Assembly: GCA_029266425.1 (NCBI GenBank)
Contig: JAQSWY010000019.1
Location: 1-64,000 of the forward strand
Length of the DNA: 64,000 nucleotides
Source: Xanthobacteraceae bacterium
GTDB taxonomy: Bacteria > Pseudomonadota > Alphaproteobacteria > Rhizobiales > Xanthobacteraceae
Direction: 5' to 3'
How positions within the stretch are numbered: position 1 is the first letter of the stretch; each line of letters opens with the position of its first letter. The position numbers were made by a program, and so were the translations under genes. Below the pieces are notes generated by a model that ran no database searches, was not told the origin of the DNA, and saw nothing but the letters and a program-made list of their open reading frames with translations. Of this stretch, positions 18,370-27,657 are shown in pieces.

Positions 18370-19263
18370 ATGTCCAAGAAGATCATTCTTATCACTGGCG
18401 CGTCCAGCGGCTTCGGCCGCATGACCGCCGAAGCGCTCGCCCAGGCGGGCCATACGGTCTACGCCTCGATGCGCGACGTTGCAGGGCGCAACGCGCGGAA
18501 CGCCGCCGAGCTGGCGGCGATCGAAGGCAGCGACATTCGTCCGATCGAGCTAGACGTTCAGTCGGATTCTTCGGCGAACGAAGCGGTCGCGAAGATCATT
18601 GCCGAGAGCGGCCGCATCGACGTGCTGGTCCACAATGCCGGACACATGATGTTCGGCCCGGCGGAAGCCTTCACGCCCGAGCAGTTCGCCCAACAGTACG
18701 ATGTCAACGTGCTGGGCACGCAGCGCGTGAACCGCGCCGCCTTGCCGTACATGCGCAGACAGCGGCAGGGTCTTCTGGTCTGGGTGTCGAGTTCCAGTTC
18801 AGCCGGCGGGACACCTCCCTATCTGTCCCCCTACTTCGCGGCCAAGGCGGCGATGGACTCGCTGGCGGTCCAATATGCCCGCGAGCTGGCCCGCTGGGGC
18901 ATCGAGACAACGATTGTGGTCCCCGGAGCCTTCACCAGGGGCACCAACCACTTTGCGCATTCCGGCAGCCCCGCCGACGCCGCGCGCCTCGCTGAATACG
19001 AGGTCGGTCCCTACAAGGGCTTCATGAACGACCTGCCGCCGGCTCTGGCGGCGACCGTTCCTGACAGCGCCGACCCCGTTGGCGTTGCCGAGCGTATCGT
19101 TGCGGCAGTCGACATGCCCTTTGGCGAGCGCCCGTTCCGGATCCATTTCGACCCGGCCGAGGACGGCGCGAACGTTGGTTTCGCAGTGCTCGACCGCCTG
19201 CGCGCCGAAATGCTCCGCCGCATCGGCCTCGCGGACCTGCTCAAGCCCGCAAGGCTTGCCTGA
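18370..19263 (+). CDS. SDR-family oxidoreductase
   Basis: This 297-residue short-chain dehydrogenase has the cofactor motif TGASSGFGRMTAE at residues 9-21, HNAGHMMFG near 91, Ser in WVSSSSSAGG and YLSPYFAAKAA with the catalytic Tyr and Lys. The extra C-terminal 50 residues are typical of the longer SDRs acting on bulky substrates. AAAGGAGG precedes the ATG. It is the third gene of the operon after the SnoaL-like protein; the substrate is not known. Confidence 0.92.
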   Translation: MSKKIILITGASSGFGRMTAEALAQAGHTVYASMRDVAGRNARNAAELAAIEGSDIRPIELDVQSDSSANEAVAKIIAESGRIDVLVHNAGHMMFGPAEAFTPEQFAQQYDVNVLGTQRVNRAALPYMRRQRQGLLVWVSSSSSAGGTPPYLSPYFAAKAAMDSLAVQYARELARWGIETTIVVPGAFTRGTNHFAHSGSPADAARLAEYEVGPYKGFMNDLPPALAATVPDSADPVGVAERIVAAVDMPFGERPFRIHFDPAEDGANVGFAVLDRLRAEMLRRIGLADLLKPARLA

Positions 19264-19331
19264 CGCGAACAATCGGCGGCGTCCGCGATCGGCGGGCGCC
19301 GTTCCCATGACCCGCGCGACAGGAGCATCCG

Positions 19332-19490
19332 ATGTGGAACGAAACCGCGTTCATCCTCTCCGGCCTCGCGCCGTTCTACGAGCGGATAAAGCCGCTGACC
19401 TACAGCCTTCTCCGAGTGGCCTTCGGCCTGACCATCGCCACCCACGGACTGCCGAAGCTGACAGGCTCCGCGCATGGTTCGATGGGCGAG
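19332..19490 (+). pseudogene. DoxX-family protein, N-terminal piece
   Basis: With a good AGGAG site and ATG, the reading begins MWNETAFILSGLAPFYERIK and continues PLTYSLLRVAFGLTIATHGL, PKLTGSAHG. This is the first helix and conserved HGLPK of DoxX-type membrane proteins. At about residue 53 the sequence leaves the family without a stop and enters unrelated sequence, so the remaining helices are lost. It was probably once the last gene of the SDR operon. Confidence 0.6.
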
Positions 19491-19799
19491 GCTTGGCTAC
19501 GGCTCTCTGACAAGTACGGCTCCGGCCAGAACGTCATCGGCATGCTGACCGGCCACCTGAACAAGATGGCCACAGACATCGCTCTCGCCGAGGTCGTCGG
19601 ACCGAACCACGGCGCGATCGTCCGCGCGGCGCTTAAGCACGTCGGCGAGCAGGAAGCCGGTTTCTCGACGCTGCAGCGGCTGAATCCGGTACGCATGCTG
19701 GAGAGCGCCTTAGTCCCCCGGCGGACCTATGACGTCCTCACCGGCCGCGCCAATGCGGTGGAAGGTCCGCTGATGTCCGGCATCTTCGGCGGGCTGCGC
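19491..19799 (+). pseudogene. Fragment of unidentified protein, possibly phage-derived
   Basis: In frame with the DoxX piece, the sequence reads EAWLRLSDKYGSGQNVIGML, TGHLNKMATDIALAEVVGPN and ends near FGGLRSIG. The helical, polar pattern resembles internal segments of very large phage proteins, but I cannot assign a family. It has neither its own start nor a natural end, so it is a fragment inserted into, or recombined with, the DoxX gene. Confidence 0.35.
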
Positions 19800-19806
19800 A
19801 GCATCG

Positions 19807-20067
19807 GTGATGAACCAGCTCGTACGCGACGGAAAGGTTCACCGCGGCAAGATCGGCATTGCCGTCCAGAACGTTACGCCAGCATTGCAGAGGCGTTGGG
19901 GCCGGATTGCGCACCGGAGAAGTGGTGGTGGCTGTCAACGGGCGCAACATCAAAGCGCTGCGGATCTACGCAACCGCGTTGGCCTCACTCCGGCTGGGGA
20001 CGACGTGACATTGACGCTGCGCCGGAGCGACGGCGCCAGAGACATCCGGGTGAGGATCAGTTCCTGA
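19807..20067 (+). pseudogene. DegP/Do-like protease PDZ-domain fragment
   Basis: MMNQLVRDGKVHRGKIGIAV then QNVTPAL is the PDZ1 entry of a DegP-type serine protease. After a region where GEVVVAVNGRNIK appears in another frame, SAADLRNRVGLTPAGDDVTL then TLRRSDGARDIRVRISS completes the PDZ domain before a stop. Frame changes and the absence of the protease domain make it a pseudogene. Confidence 0.65.
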
Positions 20068-20360
20068 GGGGCACACACAGCGACACTGGTCAGCCTGCCT
20101 TTTTTAGCTGATACGGCGGCAGAGAGCGCCAAGGCCAGCCTGCGCCGACTATCAGCGCAAAATCCGGGTACGCGACCGCGACTGGGAATAAGCGCCACAC
20201 CCCATTCGTTTTCACGATGAAGGGTTTACAAGCCGCACCTCTCGGCGCGGAGTGGCTGCATGTGCGCATTTTTTGCAGAATAATTACTTAATATCTTTCA
20301 CGCGGAACAATATATCGTCACCTGAATTGCTAGTTTGCTCGTTAATCGTGGAGGTCTCCA

Positions 20361-20651
20361 ATGAGAACTCTTGTATATGCCACGCTGATTGTCGGTGGTG
20401 TGTTTGTGCCATCCGCAGCCTTCTCTCAGGCGACGGTCGTGACGGTTCCGTCCGAGGTGGAAACCTATGTCACGAAGGAGAGCGTCCCTTCAGTGAAAGT
20501 AGAGCGTGAGGTGATTGTCGGTTCCGAGTTGCCGGACACCGTCACGCTTCGCCGGGTGCCCAAGCACGACAACTACAGCTTTGCCGTCGTGAACAACCGA
20601 CGCGTCATCGTGGAAGCGAAGAGCCGCAAGGTCGTCAAGATCATTGATTGA
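20361..20651 (+). CDS. DUF1236-domain exported protein
   Basis: This 96-residue protein has a signal peptide (MRTLVYATLIVGGVFVPSAA then FSQA). The C-terminal half carries the DUF1236 pattern ELPDTVTLRRVPKHDNYSFA then VVNNRRVIVEAKSRKVVKII. DUF1236 proteins are small periplasmic proteins common in Hyphomicrobiales; their function is unknown. GTGGAGG precedes the ATG. The AT-rich 200 bp upstream probably hold its promoter, and the gene looks complete. Confidence 0.8.
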   Translation: MRTLVYATLIVGGVFVPSAAFSQATVVTVPSEVETYVTKESVPSVKVEREVIVGSELPDTVTLRRVPKHDNYSFAVVNNRRVIVEAKSRKVVKIID

Positions 20652-20853
20652 CCGTGTCAGATGTAGCGCCCTGCCGTGCAGAGATACCGATGCTGATCCG
20701 CATCCGCTGAGAGAAAGAGGGCTACTGTATCGAGTCTCTCGCCCACTTTGACTTCAGCGTATTGGTTGCTCCCGTATGAACCCCCCGGAAGCAGCCAAGA
20801 GCCGCCTGGTAACCACCCTGCACATTATCAGGCGGCTCGCCCCTTAAGCCGCC

Positions 20854-21192
20854 ATGACTGGGCTAGATGCCCCAATCTCCAGCCTGTCCGCCTGGCTCTG
20901 TGTGGAATGCCGGTGCGGGCGCCGTCGCATCGGCGATCGACGCATGCTGATCGATATCGGCGCAGATCCCGGCGAGCGCATCGCCGACTTCGTCGTGCGG
21001 CTGCGCTGTCAGCACTGCGGCCGAACGAACCCGGAAGCGTTTCTCGCCTTCGAGAAGGACGCTAAGGACTGGAGCAAGCGGCCACGAGCCCTGCGGCTAT
21101 GCAGCGCTTCGGCATCGAGTGGCGCCGCTGGCTGGCCTATTGCGGCGCGGCCTGAAGTAAGTCGAGGAAGTGGTGGCGACGGAGCCCGTTAG
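20854..21192 (+). CDS. Small putative zinc-ribbon protein
   Basis: This 112-residue ORF contains two cysteine pairs, CVECRCG near residue 16 and CQHCGRTN near 53, separated by a short beta-rich segment, which suggests a zinc ribbon. The tail after residue 75 is low-complexity and may be out of frame. I do not recognise a family. Expression is uncertain, since no strong ribosome site is visible. Confidence 0.4.
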   Translation: MTGLDAPISSLSAWLCVECRCGRRRIGDRRMLIDIGADPGERIADFVVRLRCQHCGRTNPEAFLAFEKDAKDWSKRPRALRLCSASASSGAAGWPIAARPEVSRGSGGDGAR

Positions 21193-21231
21193 TGAATAGG
21201 GTTGCCGTCCTTCCGATCTTCGGAGATTGCC

Positions 21232-21546
21232 ATGGCAATGTCGCCTGAGGAATTTGCCGTGGCCGTGTCGCCTGTTTTCGTTACCACTGTCGTAACTGTG
21301 GCCGGCGGTGTGGTTGCTGGAAGCTTCTCAGACTCTTATCTGAAGTTCGTGCGCTGGCTTCCTCTGATCGCCATGATCCAGCCGCTACTGCTCGCCGCAT
21401 TTCACGGCGGACTGCCGTATTATCTGGGATACTTGGTCCCCATTGTACTCCTTAGCCTGGTGGAGGGGCTTGTTTCAGGAACCGCGGCGTTTCTAGTGGC
21501 GCTAGCGGTGCGCCGCATGCGCCCAAAACGGCGGCGCGCCGCATAG
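21232..21546 (+). CDS. Small hypothetical membrane protein
   Basis: Starting at ATG 21232 (GGAG site eight bases upstream), it encodes 104 residues with about three hydrophobic helices (FVTTVVTVAGGVVAGSF, WLPLIAMIQPLLLAAF, LVPIVLLSLVEGLVSGTAAF) and a basic tail RRMRPKRRRAA. It is a plausible inner-membrane protein of unknown function, convergent with the next gene. Confidence 0.55.
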   Translation: MAMSPEEFAVAVSPVFVTTVVTVAGGVVAGSFSDSYLKFVRWLPLIAMIQPLLLAAFHGGLPYYLGYLVPIVLLSLVEGLVSGTAAFLVALAVRRMRPKRRRAA

Positions 21547-21564
21547 CGAAGTCGCCCATTGGCG

Positions 21565-22065
21565 CTAGCAGAATATCCCATCGAGATAGAACTGAGCGTC
21601 TAAGCGACGGACATCCAGGGTACAGCCTTTGCCATCCTTCGTGTTTGAGTCCGGTGGCGCGCCGGAGGCGTCGTAAAGCAGCGATACCTCCCATCCCATG
21701 CCGCCCGCCCAGTCCCATCGCATTCGCTGCAGTGAATGCTGCTGCACCTCCGAAACGTAGAAGGGACGCGCGAGAGTGAAACGGATAACGGTCGAATGGC
21801 GCTCTACCATGTAGAGCGTGCCAACCATCAGCAGCGCTGTCAGGGCGAGGCGGTTGGCGGTTGTCCAGCGCCGCTGGCATACAGCAATGAGAATGGCGGC
21901 AAGCATGCCGAACAGCACGACCAGAGCCGCTATTGCTGAGGTCATGATCAACACTGATCGACCGCCGCCGAGCACGAAGGCAAGTGGAAGCAGGCACCAT
22001 CCCATGAAGATTGCAGCCGCTTGAACCACGCTGATCGGCTTTGGCTTTTTGGTCCGATCGCCCAC
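21565..22065 (-). CDS. Hypothetical membrane protein
   Basis: This 166-residue protein has a short basic N-terminus (MGDRTKKPKPISVV), three hydrophobic helices in residues 12-100, and a soluble C-terminal domain with the ending LDVRRLDAQFYLDGIFC. I recognise no family. Its base composition is lower in GC than the core genes, in keeping with an acquired region. Confidence 0.55.
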   Translation of the reverse strand: MGDRTKKPKPISVVQAAAIFMGWCLLPLAFVLGGGRSVLIMTSAIAALVVLFGMLAAILIAVCQRRWTTANRLALTALLMVGTLYMVERHSTVIRFTLARPFYVSEVQQHSLQRMRWDWAGGMGWEVSLLYDASGAPPDSNTKDGKGCTLDVRRLDAQFYLDGIFC

Positions 22066-22300
22066 TGCTTCCCAATCGCTCCAAGAATCTGTCGGTCAAC
22101 CTTAGCAAATCACTATCGCCGCCTCTCGTCTCCCAACACCGCCGCAACATTCTGACGATCCGCTCCGACGCCGTGCGCAACGTAGCGCGCCGGTCAAATT
22201 CACGTATGCGACCCATTGTGAGAAACAGGCTCACCCGCTGTGGGATTATCGCTCCAGGAAGGGTGGCCAACCCTGGCTACCCCGCCGGAGGAGGCTTTCC

Positions 22301-22717
22301 ATGTGCGACTACAGCCTTATGTCTGTCGCCTCTCGACCAGCGAAGGTTGGAGACGAGCTCGTGTCGACCCGCTTTTCGAAAACACCCACCCGCGGCTTCG
22401 CTGCCGTCGGTGAGCCGGAAGTTGCGGTGTGCCTACTTCCCGGGACGGAGCTGGTCTTCGAGAAGGAAGTCGAATTTGAATGGCGGCTCGCCTTCCTTTC
22501 GACCCGCAAAGTCAAACAGACGGTGGCGCGGTTCCGGCATGTCAACGAGGACAATCCGTACGAGCATCACGATGCGCTGGAGTTTGCCGACGGCAGAATT
22601 GTCCTGCTCACGCAGTTGAGCGAAGGGCAGGTCGCCCACGTACTACAGCTGCCTGCGGATCCGCATATGGAGAAGTTGGCGTCTGAGCCCGCTGCTACGA
22701 GAGCCCTTGTTGATTGA
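22301..22717 (+). CDS. Conserved hypothetical protein
   Basis: This 138-residue soluble protein starts MCDYSLMSVASRPAKVGDEL, a beginning shared by a conserved but uncharacterised alphaproteobacterial family. An AGGAGG site lies directly upstream. Residues 45-110 alternate hydrophobic and polar positions, suggesting a beta-rich fold. No catalytic motif is evident, and no operon partner is visible because both neighbours are fragments. Confidence 0.7.
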   Translation: MCDYSLMSVASRPAKVGDELVSTRFSKTPTRGFAAVGEPEVAVCLLPGTELVFEKEVEFEWRLAFLSTRKVKQTVARFRHVNEDNPYEHHDALEFADGRIVLLTQLSEGQVAHVLQLPADPHMEKLASEPAATRALVD

Positions 22718-22789
22718 AGTTTGGCAACCCAACGGGCATCGACGGCACTCACCGTCGATGCCTTCGCGGGTGCTTGGCTCCGCACCGAG

Positions 22790-22956
22790 GGGTCCTGTAT
22801 GGCGCCTGAGACGAGGGAAACGAGGGCCTGAATGTCGGCTTCGGATACGGCTTCGCCCGCGCGAATCTTTTTGAGCGTCGGGTTCGTATCGAAGTGCCGC
22901 TTCAGTTCAGACTCGACGATCTGCTGGTATGCCTTCATGTCGACGGTCTTCAGACT
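22790..22956 (-). pseudogene. Type I restriction enzyme HsdR C-terminal fragment
   Basis: SLKTVDMKAYQQIVESELKR then HFDTNPTLKKIRAGEAVSEA and DIQALVSLV match the C-terminal region of type I restriction R subunits. Nothing of the nuclease or helicase domains is present. The fragment is cut at its 5' side by an IS5-type transposase fragment on the other strand. Confidence 0.5.
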
Positions 22957-23109
22957 CGTCGCCCGGGCGCTCCGTGGCGCGACGTGCCGCCCAAATATGG
23001 CAGTTGGAACACTATCTATCGGCGGCTCCGGTGGTGGAGCGAAGCCGGGATCTGGGAGACCGTTGCCGTGACGCTGGCCGAGATCATGGCGGACAGCGGC
23101 CACTACAGC
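22957..23109 (+). mobile_element. IS5-family transposase fragment
   Basis: RPGAPWRDVPPKYGSWNTIY then RRLRWWSEAGIWETVAVTLA and EIMADSGHYS is the N-terminal domain of IS5/IS427-type transposases (usual form TGAPWRDLPxxFGxWxTVxxRFxRW). Only about 50 codons remain; the DDE catalytic domain is absent. It reads directly into a methyltransferase fragment. Confidence 0.7.
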
Positions 23110-23385
23110 GACATTCTCGTAGAGGGCCCGTGGCTGGATCGCTTCTGCAACCTCATGCCATCCGCGTCGGCAGTGCTCGACATTGGATGCGGCTCAGGCC
23201 TGCCGATCGCGAGCGAGTTGATCCGGCGTGGCTTCGAAGTAACTGGGGTTGACGGCGCCGCGACGATGCTCGCGCCCACGATGCTGTCTTGGGCGAGACA
23301 GAGCGGCTTGCGGATCGCAAGGCATATCCTCAGCATCAATGCCGGTCCGCGAGCGACCAAGAAGAGAACTATGTGTTCGCTATAG
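23110..23385 (+). pseudogene. SAM-dependent methyltransferase fragment
   Basis: LVEGPWLDRFCNLMPSASAV then LDIGCGSGLPIASELIRRGF and EVTGVDGAATML give motif I (DIGCGSG) and motif II of a class I methyltransferase. The sequence after about 23280 no longer fits, and the N-terminus is replaced by transposase codons. It is a dead fragment. Confidence 0.55.
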
Positions 23386-23515
23386 CCCTGTGACGCACGC
23401 AGAGGACGAGAGCCGCACGACATGGGCGGAGGGATTTGATGCTCCAATCTGTCCCCCGCGGGCCAAGGGCATGTCGATTGGCATCAAGGCGCTGGAAGTG
23501 AAGATCGCGCTTCCG

Positions 23516-23815
23516 TCAGCAACCATGTCGCAATCGGTCGCCGGTGGAAATCACGATGAATGAGCCGTCGGCTTCCAACTCAACATTCAGCCCCGTGGCC
23601 GTCATATAGCTCAGCGTGCCCATTGCGTGGGACGGGCCGGAGAACATCATGCCGCCCAGCACCTTCTGCCGCTCGATCAGCATGACGGGGCGGCCCTTAT
23701 CGTCGATGCAGGGAATCCGGCGTTCGACGAAGCCGCTGTCGGGGCCGAGCAGGTGATCGAGCGCCTGCCGCACGCCGCGCCAGAAGGCGATCGCTCGACT
23801 TTCATGTGTCGGCAT
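23516..23815 (-). CDS. Hypothetical protein at the 3' end of the ABC/M20 operon
   Basis: This 99-residue ORF starts MPTHESRAIAFWRGVRQALD and overlaps the M20 hydrolase stop by 14 bp, suggesting translational coupling. It contains FVERRIPCIDDKGRPVMLIE then RQKVLGGMMFSGPSHAMGTL. I do not recognise a family. It may be a genuine accessory gene of the cluster or a remnant at its border with the upstream fragments. Confidence 0.5.
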   Translation of the reverse strand: MPTHESRAIAFWRGVRQALDHLLGPDSGFVERRIPCIDDKGRPVMLIERQKVLGGMMFSGPSHAMGTLSYMTATGLNVELEADGSFIVISTGDRLRHGC

Positions 23816-25025
23816 AGGCGACGACCGCATTGAGCAGCGTCTGCGCGCCCGCGCCGCAATCTTCGCGCGTCGCGCTCTCCGCGGGATTGTGACTGAGCCC
23901 GTCCTTGCAGGGCACGAAGATCATGGCCGTCGGCATAATGCGGGCGGTGTAGACCGCATCGTGGCCGGCGCCGGACACGATGCGCCGGGCCGGAAAACCT
24001 TCCGCTGCGGCGCCGGCGGCCACGGCAGCGACGCACTCATCGTTGAAGGTGACAGGCGGGCTGTTCCAGATCCGCGTCATGCGCGCGGGCATGCTTTCCA
24101 TCTCGGCGCTGGAGAGATAATCCCCCAGTTCTGCCTCCATCGCATCGAGCACCGTGCTTTCGGGATGGCGCAGGTCGAGCGTGAGGCGCACCTCGCCCGG
24201 CACCACGTTGCGCGAGGCCTCGACGACACCGATCTCACCTACGGTGGCCAGCGCGCCATGCTCCAGCGCGACACGCCGCGCCTCCAGGATGACATGCGCC
24301 GCCGCGCACAGCGCGTCGCGCCGCAGGGCCATCGGCGTGGTGCCGGCATGGGCGGCGCGTCCACCAATGGAGATGTCATACCAGCGCATGCCCTGCACGC
24401 CGCTGACGATGCCGATCGTGTCGCCCGCCGCCTCCAGCACCGGACCCTGCTCGATGTGCAGCTCGAACATGGCACCGAGCTTCACCGCGCCGAGCGGCGT
24501 CTCGCCGTGATAACCGATGGCGTCGAGCGCCGCGCCGAAGGTGACGCCCTGCGCGTCGGTGCGGCTGTTGATGAAGTCGGCGGTGAAGACGCCGGCATGA
24601 GCGCCCGATGCCATCATCGCCGGGGCGAAGCGCGAGCCTTCCTCATTGGTCCAGTTGACCAGCATGAGAGGCCGACGGGTGACGTAGCCTTCCTCGTCCA
24701 GCGTTCGCAGGATTTCGAGTCCCGCGAGCACGCCCAGCACCCCGTCGAACTTGCCGCCGGTCGGCTGGGTGTCGAGGTGGCTGCCCATTGCGACTGGGAG
24801 CGCGTCGGGATCGGCTCCGGGGCGCAGGGCGAACATGTTACCGAGTTCATCCACGGTGACCGTGCAGCCGAGCGCCTCGCAGGCATCCCGCAGCCAGTCG
24901 CGCACCTGACGATCCTCATTGCTGAGGGCGAGGCGGCGTACGCCACCGTCCGGTGTGCCGCCAAAGCGCGCCGTTTCCATCAGCGTGCTCCAAAGGCGGT
25001 CGCGGTCGATCTTCAGGTTCGGCAT
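23802..25025 (-). CDS. M20-family Zn-dependent hydrolase (N-carbamoylase/allantoate amidohydrolase type)
   Basis: This is a 407-residue M20 peptidase of the amidase/hydantoinase-carbamoylase group. GSHLDTQPTGGKFDGVLGVL (metal His/Asp), NWTNEEGSRFAP (catalytic and metal Glu) and ELHIEQGPVLE are typical, and AGHDAVYTARIMPTAMIFVP near the C-terminus fits the family. Members hydrolyse N-carbamoyl amino acids, ureidoglycolate or allantoate, releasing NH3 and CO2. It is last but one in the operon with the amino-acid-type ABC transporter. A ureido substrate would follow logically from the amidinohydrolase encoded at 29617. Confidence 0.9.
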   Translation of the reverse strand: MPNLKIDRDRLWSTLMETARFGGTPDGGVRRLALSNEDRQVRDWLRDACEALGCTVTVDELGNMFALRPGADPDALPVAMGSHLDTQPTGGKFDGVLGVLAGLEILRTLDEEGYVTRRPLMLVNWTNEEGSRFAPAMMASGAHAGVFTADFINSRTDAQGVTFGAALDAIGYHGETPLGAVKLGAMFELHIEQGPVLEAAGDTIGIVSGVQGMRWYDISIGGRAAHAGTTPMALRRDALCAAAHVILEARRVALEHGALATVGEIGVVEASRNVVPGEVRLTLDLRHPESTVLDAMEAELGDYLSSAEMESMPARMTRIWNSPPVTFNDECVAAVAAGAAAEGFPARRIVSGAGHDAVYTARIMPTAMIFVPCKDGLSHNPAESATREDCGAGAQTLLNAVVAYADT

Positions 25026-25076
25026 GGTAGCTATCCACGAGGCAGGGATCGGGTTCGGGGGTGACGCGCCGGGTGC

Positions 25077-25868
25077 TTACCCGCGGGTGAGCACCGTTTT
25101 CAGGAAGTCGCGGGTGCGCGGCTCGACCGGATTGCTCATCAGCGCCTTGGCCTCGCCGGTTTCCACGACCCGGCCCTGATCCATGAACACGACGCGGTCC
25201 CCGACATCACGGGCGAAGCCGAGCTCATGGGTCACGACAATCATGGTCATACCTGTGGAGGCGAGGTCACGCATCACGGCGAGCACCTCGCCGACGAGTT
25301 CGGGATCCAGCGCCGAGGTGGGCTCGTCGAACAGCATCAGCATCGGCTGCATGGCGAGCGCGCGGGCAATGGCGACACGCTGCTGCTGGCCGCCGGAGAG
25401 CTCGGACGGGTAGGCATTCGCCTTGTGGGCAAGCCCGACCTTGTCGAGCAGCAGCATCGCCGCGTCATGCGCCGCGTCGCGGCGGCGGCGGAGGACCTGG
25501 GTGGGGCCCTCTGTGACGTTCTCCAGCGCGGTCATGTGCGGGAACAGGTTGAAGCGCTGGAACACCATGCCGGTCTTGCGGCGCTGGCGGGCGATTTCCT
25601 TGTCACCGAGCGGACGTAGCGCGTCCCCGACCTGGCGGTAGCCGAGCAACTCGCCATCGAGCCAGAGGCCGCCGCTGTCGAAAGTTTCAAGTTGATTGAT
25701 GCAGCGCAGGAAGGTCGTCTTGCCCGAGCCGGACGGGCCGATGATGCAGACCACCTCGCCGGGCCAGACATCCATCGTCACGTCGGCGAGCGCCTGGTGG
25801 GCGCCGAACTTCTTGCCCACCTTTACGGCGGAGACCACCGGGGTCACGGCGGGAACATGCGCGTTCAT
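25077..25868 (-). CDS. Amino-acid-type ABC transporter ATP-binding protein
   Basis: This 263-residue ATPase of the GlnQ/HisP group has Walker [10 protein letters not shown], the Q-loop in [10 protein letters not shown], signature [14 protein letters not shown] and Walker [12 protein letters not shown]. The ATG at 25868 overlaps the permease stop by four bases (ATGA), indicating coupling. It energises import through the permease encoded immediately upstream, with the binding protein at 26746. The substrate is likely an amino-acid-like compound used by the neighbouring enzymes. Confidence 0.95.
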   Translation of the reverse strand: MNAHVPAVTPVVSAVKVGKKFGAHQALADVTMDVWPGEVVCIIGPSGSGKTTFLRCINQLETFDSGGLWLDGELLGYRQVGDALRPLGDKEIARQRRKTGMVFQRFNLFPHMTALENVTEGPTQVLRRRRDAAHDAAMLLLDKVGLAHKANAYPSELSGGQQQRVAIARALAMQPMLMLFDEPTSALDPELVGEVLAVMRDLASTGMTMIVVTHELGFARDVGDRVVFMDQGRVVETGEAKALMSNPVEPRTRDFLKTVLTRG

Positions 25869-26704
25869 CGGGCCCCTCCGGTGCCGAAGCCGCGACCATA
25901 GCGCTTCTCCAGCATGCGCTGGAACACGGTGAGGACGGTGACGATGACGAGAAACCAGAAGGTGGGTACCATCAGGAGTTCGATGACCTTGGCGTTCGAG
26001 TAGTAGATGTCCTGTGCGCTGCGGACGACATCGCCGAAGCCGATGATCGAGGCAAGCGCGGTCATCTTGACGAGGCCGATGAACTCGTTGCCGAGCGGGG
26101 GCACGACGATGCGCATCGCCTGCGGAAGGATGATGCGTCGGAGCGCCATGCCCCCGGTCATTCCCATCGCCTTGGCGGCCTCGTACTGGCCTCGATCCAC
26201 GCCGAGCATGCCCGAGCGGATAATCTCGGAGACATAGGCGCCCTGATTGAGCCCAAGGCTCAGAATGGTCGCCACGGCGGGAGTGATCAGAACGACGGTC
26301 TTGAATTCGAACAGGCCGGGAATGCCGATGGTGGGGAACACCAGAGCGAGGTTGAACCAGATCAGCAATTGCAGGATCACCGGCGCGCCGCGGAAAAACC
26401 ACGCATAGAAGATCGCGACCCCGCGCAGCACCGGATTGGCGGAATTATGCGCCACCGCGCAGGCGAGCCCGATCACGAGGCCGACCGCCATGCAGACGAA
26501 CGATATCCAGATCGTGTTGAACAGCCCCCATAGGATGGTGGGCCAGAACAGAAACTCCCAGGTCGTCGCCCATTCGATCTTGCCGTTGGCGAAGGCGCGC
26601 ACAAGCAGGAAGGCGAGAATGAGGATCGCGATGGTCGCCGCGATCCTCCCATAATGTGGGCGCCTGACATGGCGGAGGCGCGCTATGTCAAGCTCCTCCG
26701 CCAT
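25865..26704 (-). CDS. Amino-acid-type ABC transporter permease
   Basis: This 279-residue inner-membrane protein of the HisM/GlnP type has about six helices and the EAA loop ([20 protein letters not shown] then [14 protein letters not shown]). The ATG at 26704 ([20 protein letters not shown]) is the natural start. Only one permease gene is present, so the transporter probably uses a homodimer. It lies 42 bp after the binding-protein stop and overlaps the ATPase start. Confidence 0.93.
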   Translation of the reverse strand: MAEELDIARLRHVRRPHYGRIAATIAILILAFLLVRAFANGKIEWATTWEFLFWPTILWGLFNTIWISFVCMAVGLVIGLACAVAHNSANPVLRGVAIFYAWFFRGAPVILQLLIWFNLALVFPTIGIPGLFEFKTVVLITPAVATILSLGLNQGAYVSEIIRSGMLGVDRGQYEAAKAMGMTGGMALRRIILPQAMRIVVPPLGNEFIGLVKMTALASIIGFGDVVRSAQDIYYSNAKVIELLMVPTFWFLVIVTVLTVFQRMLEKRYGRGFGTGGAR

Positions 26705-26745
26705 GCTTGGGCCCCCGCGCGTCGTATCGGCGTGGGGGCTTGCGC

Positions 26746-27582
26746 TCACGGCTGCGGCCCGGCGTTGATGGTCACGTCCTTGTAGGTGGAGATGTCGAGC
26801 TTCCACTTCTTGATCAGCTCGTCATAGGTGCCGTCGGCGATGACCTTCCTGAGGGCGGCCGCGAAGGCCTCGCGCAGGACGACGCTTTCCGCGTCCTTGT
26901 TGAAGGCCATGCCCATCAGCGCCGTGGAGATCGGCTCGCCGAGGATCATGAAGGTGCCCGGCTCGGTCTGAACGATGGTCGGCACAGCTTCCAGCCCCTG
27001 CACGCCTGCGACCGCGCGGCCGGTCTTCAGATTGGTGATCTGCTGGCCAAGATTGGTGTCGAGGATGACCGTGATCGGCTCCTTGCCCACGCACGTCTTC
27101 TCCGAGAATGCCTTGATCACGTCCGGATAGGAGGTGCCGCGCACGCTGGAAACGGTCTTGCCGCAGAGGTCTTCGAGCTTCGTGACCTCCTTGTTGTCGG
27201 CGAGCGAATAGAACTGCGCGCCGGCCTTGAGATAGTCGATGAAGTCGAAGATCGCGCGCCGCTTGGGGGTGTCGTAGAAGCCGCTCATGATCACGTTGAC
27301 CCGGCCCGACTGGAGCGAGGGCGTCATCTGCTCGAAGGCACCGTCCTGGTGCTCGATCGTGACGCCGAGCACCTTGCCCATGGCGCGGGAGAGGTCGATA
27401 TCGAAGCCTTCGAGTTCGCCGGCGGTGTTGCGCATCTCGAGCGGGGGATAGGCCGCCTCGATGGCGATGCGAACCACCTTCGACTTCTCGATGTCAGGTG
27501 GCAGCGTCTGGGCGGAGGCGAGACCGATCTGGCCGACGAGGCCGAGCGTCGCGATTACCGGGAGAATCGTGGTTCTGAACAT
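26746..27582 (-). CDS. ABC transporter periplasmic substrate-binding protein
   Basis: This 278-residue family-3 solute-binding protein has a signal peptide (MFRTTILPVIATLGLVGQIG then LASAQ). IAIEAAYPPLEMRNTAGELE then GFDIDLSRAMG is the amino-acid-binding fold, and RGTSYPDVI resembles the ligand carboxylate-binding region. It is followed by permease and ATPase genes in the same operon. The ligand cannot be named; operon context suggests an amino acid or a guanidino/ureido derivative. Confidence 0.93.
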   Translation of the reverse strand: MFRTTILPVIATLGLVGQIGLASAQTLPPDIEKSKVVRIAIEAAYPPLEMRNTAGELEGFDIDLSRAMGKVLGVTIEHQDGAFEQMTPSLQSGRVNVIMSGFYDTPKRRAIFDFIDYLKAGAQFYSLADNKEVTKLEDLCGKTVSSVRGTSYPDVIKAFSEKTCVGKEPITVILDTNLGQQITNLKTGRAVAGVQGLEAVPTIVQTEPGTFMILGEPISTALMGMAFNKDAESVVLREAFAAALRKVIADGTYDELIKKWKLDISTYKDVTINAGPQP

Positions 27583-27657
27583 CGAAAACCCCTGCTTTCT
27601 GGTGGCCTTTCAGGCCTCTGGAAGGTCGTTATGATGGGCTCTGGCGGTTCGGTTTAG

